8,827 nucleotides of DNA from JAZNQL01 sp045590155 (GTDB lineage: Bacteria; Bacillota; Clostridia; UMGS1883; UMGS1540): assembly GCA_045590155.1 (NCBI GenBank), contig JAZNQL010000045.1:1-8827 (forward strand), read 5' to 3'. Positions 1-6,808 of the stretch are shown here, in pieces (within the stretch, counting starts at the first letter, position 1; every line of letters begins with the position of its first letter). The position numbers and the translations under genes were made by a program. The notes under the pieces were generated by a model. That model had not been told where the DNA came from, searched no databases, and was given only the letters and a program-made list of their open reading frames with translations.

Positions 1-1834
1 AAACTCTATTGACGAAGCAAGAGAAGGCTTTGGCAAAACCATAGAAGTTACCAGATTTATGGACTTTTCCGTTGAAGTTCGTGACTACGGCAGAGGTATT
101 CCCCTTGACTATAACCCAAAAGAAGAACGCTATAACTGGGAACTTGTTTTCTGCGAACTTTATGCAGGCGGTAAATATGCTACAAACTCGGGCGAAAACT
201 ATGAGTTCAGCCTTGGTCTTAACGGTCTTGGAAGCTGTGCTACCCAGTACAGTTCTGAATATATGAACGTAACCGTTTGGCGTGACGGGTACAAGCATCA
301 GCTTTTCTTCGAAAAAGGCGAAAATGTTGGCGGTCTTTACAAAGAAGAAACAGGCTATAAGCGTACGGGTACTGTTATAAAATGGCGCCCCGACCTTAAA
401 GTTTTTACCGACATTAACATTCCTTTGGAATATTATCAGGAAACCTTGAAAAAACAGGCTATTGTAAATGCCGGCATTACTTTTATTCTTAAAAACGAAA
501 CCCCTGAGGGTATGGAAACATATACCTACTGCTACCCCGAGGGTATTATGGGTTATTTAAAGGAATCAAGCGAAAGCACATCCTTTACTCTGCCCTCGTT
601 TTACGAAACTGAACGCAGAGGACGCGACCGTGACGACACCCCCGACTATAAAGTAAAAATGACTGTTGCTTTTTGCTTTACAAATACAAACCCGTTTATT
701 GAGTATTATCATAACTCAAGCTATCTTGAACACGGCGGAAGCCCTGACCGTGCAGTGCGTTCGGCTTTTGTTTCGTCTATTGACAATTACTTAAAGCAAA
801 ATAACAAATACAACAAAAACGAAAGTAAAATAACTTTCCAGGATGTTCAGGATTCTCTTGCCTTGGTTTCAAGCTCGTTTTCGACAATGACAAGCAACGA
901 AAATCAGACCAAAAAGGCTATAAATAATAAATTCATAGCCGAGGCTATGACCGAATTTTTAAAGCAAACACTTGAAATTTATTTTATAGAAAACAAGGTT
1001 GACGCAGAAAAAATTGCCGACCAGATTCTTCTTAATAAGCGAAGCCGTGAAACTGCCGAAAAAACAAGGGTAAACTTAAAGAAAACTCTTGCAAAAGGTA
1101 TAGACTTAAAGAACAGAGTACAAAAATTTGTTGACTGCCGTACCCGTGATATAGAACGCAGAGAGGTTTATATTGTGGAGGGTGACTCGGCGCTCGGTTC
1201 TGTAAAGCTTGCTCGAAATGCAGAGTTTCAGGCAATTATCCCAGTACGAGGTAAAATATTAAACTGCTTAAAATCCGATATAAACCGAATTTTCAAAAGC
1301 GATATTATTATGGATTTAATTCGCGTTTTGGGTTGCGGTGTTGAAGTTAAGAGCAAGGATTTTAATGCTTTCAGTCTTGATAACTTAAACTGGAACAAAA
1401 TTATAATCTGTACCGACGCGGATGTTGACGGTTATCAGATACGCACACTTATTCTTACTATGCTTTATAGGCTTACCCCAACTTTAATAGAAGAAGGAAA
1501 AGTGTTTATTGCAGAGTCACCGCTTTTTGAAATTACTACGAAAAATGACACATTCTTTGCATATAACGAACGCGAGAAAGCTGAAATATTAGAAAAACTA
1601 GGCGACACAAAATGCACAATTCAGCGTTCAAAGGGTCTTGGCGAAAACGATCCTGATATGATGTGGCAAACTACCATGAACCCCGAAACCCGCCGCCTTA
1701 TAAAGGTTATGCCTGACGATGCAAAGCAAACTTCGGAAATGTTTGATTTACTTCTTGGCGAAAATCTGCAGGGCAGAAAAGAATTTATTTCATTAAACGG
1801 ACACATGTATATTGACGAAACAGATTTATCTTAA
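1..1834 (+). CDS. Divergent type IIA DNA topoisomerase subunit B (GyrB/ParE-like), 5' end missing
   Basis: This is the ATPase and TOPRIM subunit of a type IIA topoisomerase, which with an A subunit cuts and passes duplex DNA using ATP. The frame is open from base 2, so the ATG at 59 is internal. The first codons read NSIDEA, placing the window edge at the Asn equivalent to E. coli GyrB N46; about 45 residues, including the catalytic Glu, lie outside. Visible motifs are DYGRGIP (ATP site), AGGK, the glycine loop LGLNGLG (212-232), the QTK transducer lysine (905-913), TOPRIM EGDS (1178-1189), DADVD (1415-1429), and RSKGLGE near the C terminus. About 610 residues are seen, so full length would be near 655, normal for the family. 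Several normally invariant positions differ: GGLHGVG is LGLNGLG, SAGGS is SALGS, and YKVS is YEFS. I infer a clostridial paralogue rather than the main GyrB or ParE. A terminator follows immediately, so any partner gene is upstream or elsewhere. Confidence 0.88.
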   Translation, partial: NSIDEAREGFGKTIEVTRFMDFSVEVRDYGRGIPLDYNPKEERYNWELVFCELYAGGKYATNSGENYEFSLGLNGLGSCATQYSSEYMNVTVWRDGYKHQLFFEKGENVGGLYKEETGYKRTGTVIKWRPDLKVFTDINIPLEYYQETLKKQAIVNAGITFILKNETPEGMETYTYCYPEGIMGYLKESSESTSFTLPSFYETERRGRDRDDTPDYKVKMTVAFCFTNTNPFIEYYHNSSYLEHGGSPDRAVRSAFVSSIDNYLKQNNKYNKNESKITFQDVQDSLALVSSSFSTMTSNENQTKKAINNKFIAEAMTEFLKQTLEIYFIENKVDAEKIADQILLNKRSRETAEKTRVNLKKTLAKGIDLKNRVQKFVDCRTRDIERREVYIVEGDSALGSVKLARNAEFQAIIPVRGKILNCLKSDINRIFKSDIIMDLIRVLGCGVEVKSKDFNAFSLDNLNWNKIIICTDADVDGYQIRTLILTMLYRLTPTLIEEGKVFIAESPLFEITTKNDTFFAYNEREKAEILEKLGDTKCTIQRSKGLGENDPDMMWQTTMNPETRRLIKVMPDDAKQTSEMFDLLLGENLQGRKEFISLNGHMYIDETDLS

Positions 1835-1874
1835 GTCAAAAGAGTTTTTTAAGATTTTGATAATACACCTTTTC

Positions 1875-1911
1875 GCTTGTACCTCTATATGAGGTACAAG
1901 CTTATTTTTTT
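1875..1911 (+). terminator. Intrinsic terminator of the topoisomerase gene
   Basis: A perfect 11-bp stem (1875-1885 with 1891-1901) with a 5-base loop TATAT is followed by a T-rich run at 1905-1911. It begins 40 bases after the topoisomerase stop codon and separates that gene from the galT promoter. Confidence 0.93.
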
Positions 1912-1955
1912 CGTATATATTATTCAAAACACCAAATAAACATTACTTTTTACCA

Positions 1956-1985
1956 TTGACTTGTGTTTATGTCTTTTAGTATAAT
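1956..1985 (+). promoter_or_regulatory. Sigma-A-type promoter of galTK
   Basis: TTGACT at 1956-1961 and a consensus TATAAT at 1980-1985 are separated by 18 bases. Transcription would start near 1992, giving a leader of about 25 bases before galT. No convincing operator or attenuator is seen in this short leader. Confidence 0.85.
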
Positions 1986-2004
1986 TTACACGAAGTTTTG
2001 TTAT

Positions 2005-2010
2005 AAGGAG
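2005..2010 (+). promoter_or_regulatory. Ribosome binding site that fixes the galT start
   Basis: AAGGAG lies 6 bases before the ATG at 2017. An in-frame ATG at 1963 lies inside the promoter spacer, upstream of the expected transcription start, so it cannot be used from this promoter. Confidence 0.9.
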
Positions 2011-2016
2011 TATTTT

Positions 2017-2991
2017 ATGGCTGAATTAAGATTTAATCCGTTAACCGAAGACTGGGTTATGATAGCATCGCACAGACAGAATAGACCTCAGATGCCAAAA
2101 GACTGGTGTCCGTTTTGCCCCGGTTCTGGTAAGGTTCCTGACGATTTTACAGTACTTAAATACGATAACGATTTCCCTGCACTTTCGAATTGTCCTCCCG
2201 CTCCTGACCACGTGCAAACCGACCTTTTTAGGGTTGCACCCTCGTATGGAAAATGCGAAGTAATACTTTATTCCAAGGAACATACTGTTACACTGCCGGA
2301 GCTTTCCGTTCCCCACGTTACAAAGCTTGTGGATTTATGGTGTGAACGTTTTAGCGAGCTTTCAGGCGACGATAAAATAAAATATGTTTTTATATTTGAA
2401 AACAGAGGAGATGTTGTAGGTGTTACAATGCCTCATCCTCACGGACAGATTTATGCTTATCCCTTCCTTCCCAAAAAGCTTGAGCTTGAAGTAAACTCCA
2501 ATAAAAAACATAAAGAAAAAACAGGCAACTGTCTTTTCTGCGATATTTTAGAAAACGAAACAAATGATGCAAGACGCATTATTTTTGAAAATGATGATTT
2601 TGTATGCTTCCTTCCCTTCTTTAGTGAATATCCTTACGGAATTATGATAGCATCCAAAAAACATAAAAACTATATAACTGATTTCACAGGCGAAGAAAGA
2701 GAAAGTCTTGCCCGTACTATCCGTAATGCAGCAGGCACTTTAGACAATCTCTTTGACTATCCTTTCCCCTATATGATGTGTATGCACAACGCACCTGTAA
2801 ACTGCAACGGCAGAGAAAATTTCCATTTCCATATAGAATTTTTCCCACCCATGCGTTCAAAAGACAGGCAGAAGTTTAATGCTTCAAGCGAAACCGGTGC
2901 CTGGGCGCACTGTAACCCTACTGCACCTGAAGAAAAAGCTGAAGAACTTCGTGTAGCATACAAAAAATTTATAGGAGAACACAATGATTGA
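2017..2991 (+). CDS. galT: Galactose-1-phosphate uridylyltransferase
   Basis: A cytoplasmic Leloir-pathway enzyme that transfers UMP from UDP-glucose to galactose-1-phosphate, releasing glucose-1-phosphate and forming UDP-galactose. The 324-residue protein has the class I GalT layout: a zinc-type CPFC pair (C31, C34), then the active-site HPHGQ at residues 140-144, where H142 is the expected uridylylated nucleophile. The C-terminal half carries a second CxxC (C172, C175) and an FHFHIEFFPP segment near 269-278, the second HIT-like half. It is slightly shorter than the E. coli enzyme (348). The start at 2017 is chosen from the AAGGAG site and promoter position; a longer frame from 1963 would add 18 unlikely residues. 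Its stop overlaps the galK start by 8 bases, so the two are translationally coupled. No galE, mutarotase or sugar transporter is present in the window. Confidence 0.96.
   Translation: MAELRFNPLTEDWVMIASHRQNRPQMPKDWCPFCPGSGKVPDDFTVLKYDNDFPALSNCPPAPDHVQTDLFRVAPSYGKCEVILYSKEHTVTLPELSVPHVTKLVDLWCERFSELSGDDKIKYVFIFENRGDVVGVTMPHPHGQIYAYPFLPKKLELEVNSNKKHKEKTGNCLFCDILENETNDARRIIFENDDFVCFLPFFSEYPYGIMIASKKHKNYITDFTGEERESLARTIRNAAGTLDNLFDYPFPYMMCMHNAPVNCNGRENFHFHIEFFPPMRSKDRQKFNASSETGAWAHCNPTAPEEKAEELRVAYKKFIGEHND
2973..2978 (+). promoter_or_regulatory. Ribosome binding site of galK inside galT
   Basis: AGGAGA within the last codons of galT lies 5 bases before the galK ATG at 2984. The galK start overlaps the galT stop (ATGATTGA), an arrangement typical of coupled translation. 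Confidence 0.85.
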
Positions 2992-4141
2992 TACATTAAA
3001 AAAAGAGTTTTTAAACCGTTTTGGCGAAGGCGGTCAGCTTCGGGTTTTTGCCTCTCCCGGACGTGTTAATTTAATTGGCGAGCACACCGATTACAATGGC
3101 GGATTTGTTTTTCCCGCTGCCATTACTTTAGGAACTACAATTATTGCTCGAAAACGCAACGATAATATTATTCATATGCAGGCAACCGACCTTCCCGATG
3201 ACGTTTTAGTTAAACTTGACGATATCGAAAATTATAAAACCCTTCCTTGGGGTAACTATCAGGCAGGTATTGCATCTGAACTTATGAAAGCAGGCTACAC
3301 TCTTTGCGGTGCTGACCTTCTGTTTCACGACACAACCCCTCACGGTGGCGGTCTTTCGTCTTCTGCAGCAATAGAGGTTGCAACAGCACTTTGCCTTGTT
3401 TCTTTAGCAGGATACAAGGCTGATATGAAAGAAATGGCAATAATAGGACAAAAGGCAGAAAACAACTACATAGGCGTAAACTGCGGCATTATGGACCAGT
3501 TTGCTTCTGCTATGGGCAAACGTGACCACGTTATTTTTCTTGATTGCAAGGATTTGTCTTACAATCTCGTTCCCTTAAATCTTAAAGGAAAAAGCATTGT
3601 AATCACAAATACAAATAAAAAACGTAGTCTTATAACCTCAAAATACAACGAACGACGTGCCGAATGCGAAGAGGGGCTTAAGATTTTACAGCAAAAGTTT
3701 TCGGTGGACTATCTCGGCGAAATTCCGCTTACTGAATACGAAAAGGTTCGTAATATTATTGAGAACGAAACAATTCGCAAAAGAATTGACCATGTAATAG
3801 GCGAATGCGACAGAACCATAAAATCTGTTGAAGCTTTAAAAAATGACGATATAGAGCTTTTTGGACATTATATGAACCTTTCACATGACTCTCTTCGTGA
3901 CCTTTACGAGGTAACAGGTGCAGAGCTTGATACTTTAGTAGACGCCGCAAGAAGCGTCAAAGGATGCCTTGCTTCCCGAATGACAGGTGCAGGCTTTGGC
4001 GGATGCACAGTAAGCATTGTAAAAAACGATTGTATTGATACATTAAAAGAAACTGTACGACAGAAATATCTTGATGTTATAGGATATGAACCGTCATTTT
4101 ACATAACAGGCGCAGGCGACGGCGCCAGAGAAATTAAATAA
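2984..4141 (+). CDS. galK: Galactokinase
   Basis: Phosphorylates galactose at C1 with ATP, supplying galactose-1-phosphate to the GalT encoded just upstream. The 385-residue protein has the normal length of bacterial galactokinases and all three GHMP-kinase motifs: the galactokinase signature PGRVNLIGEHTDYNGG at residues 25-40, the ATP phosphate loop GGGLSSSAA at 121-129, and the C-terminal TGAGFGGC at 334-341. R27 within the signature and D171 in the NCGIMDQF segment match the catalytic Arg and Asp of characterised galactokinases. The E-H-T-D stretch (33-36) that contacts sugar is intact, so I expect true galactokinase rather than a relative that has lost activity. It is the last gene of the unit; a terminator begins 6 bases after its stop. 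Confidence 0.97.
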   Translation: MIDTLKKEFLNRFGEGGQLRVFASPGRVNLIGEHTDYNGGFVFPAAITLGTTIIARKRNDNIIHMQATDLPDDVLVKLDDIENYKTLPWGNYQAGIASELMKAGYTLCGADLLFHDTTPHGGGLSSSAAIEVATALCLVSLAGYKADMKEMAIIGQKAENNYIGVNCGIMDQFASAMGKRDHVIFLDCKDLSYNLVPLNLKGKSIVITNTNKKRSLITSKYNERRAECEEGLKILQQKFSVDYLGEIPLTEYEKVRNIIENETIRKRIDHVIGECDRTIKSVEALKNDDIELFGHYMNLSHDSLRDLYEVTGAELDTLVDAARSVKGCLASRMTGAGFGGCTVSIVKNDCIDTLKETVRQKYLDVIGYEPSFYITGAGDGAREIK

Positions 4142-4147
4142 TATATT

Positions 4148-4183
4148 ATTCCCAAGCCCAATTTCAGGTTTGGGAATTTTTTT
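4148..4183 (+). terminator. Intrinsic terminator of galTK
   Basis: An 11-bp stem (4148-4158 with 4167-4177, one G-U pair) with an 8-base loop runs directly into seven T residues (4177-4183). It closes the galTK unit. Confidence 0.93.
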
Positions 4184-4214
4184 AAAAAATTTTTTGTGAA
4201 TTTTTTGTAAACTA

Positions 4215-4243
4215 TTGAATTTTTTTCTTATTTATTATAAAAT
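4215..4243 (+). promoter_or_regulatory. Probable sigma-A promoter of the purine permease unit
   Basis: TTGAAT at 4215-4220 and TAAAAT at 4238-4243 are spaced by 17 bases. The upstream DNA is very A/T-rich, with runs of six or seven T at 4177-4183, 4190-4195 and 4201-4206, which could act as an UP element or bend the DNA. Transcription would start near 4250. An overlapping TATAAA at 4236-4241 is a less well spaced alternative. Confidence 0.65.
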
Positions 4244-4276
4244 ATAAATGGCCTTTTTAAAAAAAAATTTATACAA

Positions 4277-4282
4277 AAGGAG
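4277..4282 (+). promoter_or_regulatory. Ribosome binding site that fixes the permease start
   Basis: AAGGAG followed by AGA precedes the ATG at 4293 by 10 bases. The earlier in-frame ATG at 4248 has no such site and coincides with the predicted transcription start, so 4293 is preferred. Confidence 0.85.
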
Positions 4283-4292
4283 AGAAAAGTTT

Positions 4293-5639
4293 ATGGAAAA
4301 GTTTTTCAAACTTAAGGAAAACGGCACAACTGTAAAACAGGAAATAATTGCTGGTATTACAACATTCCTCGCAATGGCGTATATTCTGGCAGTTAACCCG
4401 GGTTATTTAGGTGGAATTCCCGGTGCATCCCCCGCTGCTATTTTTATGGCAACAGCTATATCTGCAGCAATCGCAACAATTTGTATGGCATTCTTTGCAA
4501 ACTACCCCGTAGCTTTAGCTTCAGGTATGGGTCTTAATGCATTCTTTGCATTCACAGTTTGCGGTGCTATGGGTTATTCATACCAGGTAGCTTTAACAGC
4601 TGTATTTGTTGAAGGTCTTATCTTTATAATTCTTTCACTTTTCAAATTCAGAGAAGCTCTGGTTAACAAAATCCCCACAAACTTAAAATTCGGTATTACA
4701 GCAGGTATCGGTCTTTTTATAGCAATTATTGCTCTTATAAATTCAAAGGTTATAGTTGCTGATCCTGCAACAACAGTTGCTCTTGGTGACATAGGCTCAC
4801 TCCCTGTTATTCTTTCAATAGTAGGCTTGCTTATTATAGGCGTGCTTCAGTATAAAAAAGTTCCCGGCGGTATCTTAATAGGTATAATTGCTACATGGGT
4901 ATTAGGTATTATTATCCAGGCTATCGGCTGGGCTTGCGGTGCATCCCTTTTTGAAACAAGCCTTATTCCCTCACTTTCATGGGAATCAATAAAAGCAAAC
5001 TTTGCAGCTCCTGCTTTATTTGCTTTTGACTTTGGCTTTATTTTAAAAGACTTTGCAGCATTTGCAATAGTTGTATTCACCTTCCTTTATACCGACATTT
5101 TTGACACTGTTGGAACACTTATCGGTGTTACACAGAAGGCTGGCTTAACAAAGGAAGACGGCACACTCCCCAATGCAGGCGGTGCTTTAATGGCTGACGC
5201 TGTAGGTACAGTTGTTGGTGCATGTCTTGGTACTTCAACCGTTACAAGTTATGTTGAATCAAGCGCAGGCGTTGCAGCAGGCGGTAAAACAGGTTTAACA
5301 GCTCTTACAACAGGTATTATGTTTATAATAGCTATTATATTTGCTCCTGTATTCCTCGCTATTCCTTCATTTGCAACAACACCCGCTATGCTTTACGTTG
5401 GTATCTTAATGCTCAGTGCAGTTAAGAATATGGAATTTGAAGGCGACATTGCTGACGTTATCGGCGGCTTCCTCGCTATCATTATGATGCCCTTTGCATA
5501 CTCAATTGCAACAGGTATTATGTTTGGTATCGTTTCATGGGTTATTCTTAAAGTTGCAACAGGTAAAATTAAAGACATCAGTGCTATTATGTGGATTTCA
5601 TTCGTTTTATTTGCTCTTTATATAGCAACTCTCGTATAA
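4293..5639 (+). CDS. NCS2-family purine base permease, AzgA/PbuG type
   Basis: A 448-residue integral membrane protein that should import a purine base (hypoxanthine, guanine or adenine) by proton symport. It closely matches the AzgA/PbuG/PbuO branch of the NCS2 family: it opens with a short charged N terminus and GITTFLAMAYILAVNP (21-36), has GMGLNAFFAF (78-87), the substrate-site segment YTDIFDTVGTLIG (266-278), and GTSTVTSYVESSAGVAAGGKTG split over 313-334. Hydrophobic segments run throughout, consistent with the family's fold of 14 membrane spans. Length is normal (B. subtilis PbuG is about 440). The downstream phosphoribosyltransferase supports a role in purine salvage. PbuG and PbuO cannot be told apart from sequence alone here, so no symbol is given. 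Unlike many Bacillota pbuG genes, it has no purine riboswitch: the leader is only about 40 bases. Confidence 0.93.
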   Translation: MEKFFKLKENGTTVKQEIIAGITTFLAMAYILAVNPGYLGGIPGASPAAIFMATAISAAIATICMAFFANYPVALASGMGLNAFFAFTVCGAMGYSYQVALTAVFVEGLIFIILSLFKFREALVNKIPTNLKFGITAGIGLFIAIIALINSKVIVADPATTVALGDIGSLPVILSIVGLLIIGVLQYKKVPGGILIGIIATWVLGIIIQAIGWACGASLFETSLIPSLSWESIKANFAAPALFAFDFGFILKDFAAFAIVVFTFLYTDIFDTVGTLIGVTQKAGLTKEDGTLPNAGGALMADAVGTVVGACLGTSTVTSYVESSAGVAAGGKTGLTALTTGIMFIIAIIFAPVFLAIPSFATTPAMLYVGILMLSAVKNMEFEGDIADVIGGFLAIIMMPFAYSIATGIMFGIVSWVILKVATGKIKDISAIMWISFVLFALYIATLV

Positions 5640-5650
5640 TAGCTATTTTG

Positions 5651-5656
5651 AAAGGG
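5651..5656 (+). promoter_or_regulatory. Weak, distant ribosome binding site of the phosphoribosyltransferase
   Basis: AAAGGG lies 13 bases before the ATG at 5670, a longer spacing than at the other genes here. An in-frame TGA at 5658-5660 rules out any start upstream of 5670, so this ATG is the earliest possible start. Translation may be weak or coupled to the permease gene, which stops 30 bases upstream. Confidence 0.55.
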
Positions 5657-5669
5657 TTGACCCAATATT

Positions 5670-6227
5670 ATGAATTCTTATGAATTAAACGTTGCCGGGC
5701 TTAAAAGATATTTACCTCTTTTCCCGGTATCGGAAGACTTATATATCGCAGCATTTATTATGTTTGGCGATGTAGAGCTTACAGTTGCTTGTGCAGATGC
5801 ACTCTTAAAAATTGCCCCCGAGTATGATATTTTAATAACGGCGGAATCAAAAAGTATTCCTCTTGTTCATGAAATGTCAAGACAAAGCGGCGATAACTCT
5901 TATGTTGTTGCAAGAAAAGGCCCTAAAGTTTATATGAAGGATGTTATATACACCGATGTAAACTCCATAACAACAAAGAATAAACAGATGCTTTGCATAG
6001 GCTCGGCTGAAGCGGAACTCTTAAAAGATAAGAGAGTTTTGATTGTTGATGATGTAATAAGCACAGGAGAATCGCTTTTTGCAATCGAAAAGCTTGTAAA
6101 TCAGGTTGGCGGTCAGATAGTAGGAAAAATGGCTGTACTCGCTGAAGGCGATGCTGCCAAAAGAGAAGATATAACATTTCTTGCTCCTCTTCCTCTCTTT
6201 AATGCTGACGGAAAGCCTATTGAATAA
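5670..6227 (+). CDS. Purine phosphoribosyltransferase (adenine phosphoribosyltransferase-like)
   Basis: A cytoplasmic type I phosphoribosyltransferase of 185 residues, expected to join a purine base to PRPP to give the nucleotide monophosphate. The 13-residue PRPP loop, VLIVDDVISTGES at residues 123-135, is intact, including the acidic pair D127-D128. The segment ILITAESKSIPLVHEMSRQSG (54-74, the part with the ES-K-IP pattern) resembles the pyrophosphate-loop region of adenine and xanthine phosphoribosyltransferases, and YVVARKGPKVYMKD follows. The N terminus (NVAGLKRYLP) and the loop wording differ from classical Apt (VDDLLATGGT type) and Xpt, so I place it in an Apt-like clostridial subgroup without fixing the substrate base. 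It shares a transcription unit with the upstream purine permease, which suggests the permease imports the base this enzyme uses. Confidence 0.85.
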   Translation: MNSYELNVAGLKRYLPLFPVSEDLYIAAFIMFGDVELTVACADALLKIAPEYDILITAESKSIPLVHEMSRQSGDNSYVVARKGPKVYMKDVIYTDVNSITTKNKQMLCIGSAEAELLKDKRVLIVDDVISTGESLFAIEKLVNQVGGQIVGKMAVLAEGDAAKREDITFLAPLPLFNADGKPIE

Positions 6228-6249
6228 TTCTTCTGATAAAAATCAAACT

Positions 6250-6280
6250 AACCCCCTCACAAATGAGGGGGTTTTCTTTT
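6250..6280 (+). terminator. Intrinsic terminator of the permease-phosphoribosyltransferase unit
   Basis: A perfect 10-bp stem (6250-6259 with 6264-6273), with five consecutive G-C pairs and a 4-base loop CAAA, is followed by TTTTCTTTT overlapping its 3' end. It starts 22 bases after the phosphoribosyltransferase stop. Confidence 0.94.
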
Positions 6281-6361
6281 GAAGTTTTTTGCACCTCTGA
6301 CAATGAATTTGTGCCCAATGAGTTTTTCAAAATCGGCAAAAATAGCGCATTTTATAAAATA

Positions 6362-6396
6362 AAAAAAACTATTGTTAATATAACAATAGTTTTTTT
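6362..6396 (-). terminator. Terminator of the alpha operon after rplQ, probably bidirectional
   Basis: A 16-bp perfect inverted repeat (6362-6377 with 6381-6396) with a 3-base loop has a run of A on its left arm and a run of T on its right arm. Read on the minus strand it gives a hairpin ending in a U run just after rplQ. Read on the plus strand it does the same for any transcript passing the 6250-6280 terminator. The stem core has only two G-C pairs, so the hairpin is AU-rich. The bases between the two terminators (6281-6361) show no gene. Confidence 0.85.
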
Positions 6397-6411
6397 ATTT
6401 TGTTTATTTAA

Positions 6412-6750
6412 TTAGTCTACAAGTTCAATTAAAGCCATGGGAGCTGCGTCACCGCGTCTTGTTCCTGCCTTAATTATTCTTGTGTAACCGCCCTGTCTTT
6501 CTGCAAACTTGGGCGCAATCTCAGCAAACAGCTTAACAACAACTTCTTCCTTTGTGATATAGGACAAAGCCTGTCTTCTGCTGTGGAGTGTATTCTCCTT
6601 ACCAAGAGTTATCATTTTTTCAACCACACTCTGCAATTCCTTTGCACGTGTTTCGGTTGTCATAAGCTTTCCGTTTTCAAAAAATGCTGTTGCCATGCCT
6701 CTGAGCATAGCTCTTCTTTGGTCGGAAGTTCTACCTAATTTCCTGGGCAT
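6412..6750 (-). CDS. rplQ: 50S ribosomal protein L17
   Basis: A large-subunit ribosomal protein that binds 23S rRNA near the exit-tunnel side. The 112 residues begin MPRKLGRTSDQRRAMLRG, the hallmark L17 N terminus, followed by TTETRAKELQSVVEKMITLGK and the C-terminal GGYTRIIKAGTRRGDAAPMALIEL signature. Length is that of the short bacterial L17 form. The start is supported by a perfect AGGAGG (complement of 6758-6763) 7 bases upstream. It is the last gene of the minus-strand ribosomal run, 58 bases after rpoA, and a U-tailed hairpin follows its stop by about 15 bases. Confidence 0.98.
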   Translation of the reverse strand: MPRKLGRTSDQRRAMLRGMATAFFENGKLMTTETRAKELQSVVEKMITLGKENTLHSRRQALSYITKEEVVVKLFAEIAPKFAERQGGYTRIIKAGTRRGDAAPMALIELVD

Positions 6751-6808
6751 ACTGACACCTCCTATTTCTAAACAATATGTTTATCAAGATTTAATGCTTT
6801 TCTAACAC

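Noticed and set aside
1936..1970. Inverted repeat ATAAAC/GTTTAT around the galT -35 region, as a possible operator
   Set aside because: The arms are only 6 bases, 23 bases apart and AT-rich, so chance is the better explanation; no adjacent regulator gene supports it.
1963..2016. Longer galT reading frame starting at the ATG at 1963
   Set aside because: This ATG lies between the -35 and -10 elements, has no ribosome binding site, and adds 18 residues not expected in GalT.
4248..4292. Longer permease frame starting at the ATG at 4248
   Set aside because: It falls at the predicted transcription start without a ribosome binding site, whereas the ATG at 4293 has AAGGAG upstream and gives the family N terminus.
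4574..5080. Minus-strand open frames inside the permease gene
   Set aside because: Both are antisense to intact permease motifs and have no start signals; such frames are common opposite alanine- and isoleucine-rich membrane proteins.
6769..6783. Short inverted repeat TAAACA/TGTTTA before the rplQ ribosome binding site
   Set aside because: A 6-bp stem with a single G-C pair and a 3-base loop would be very weak, so no function is claimed.
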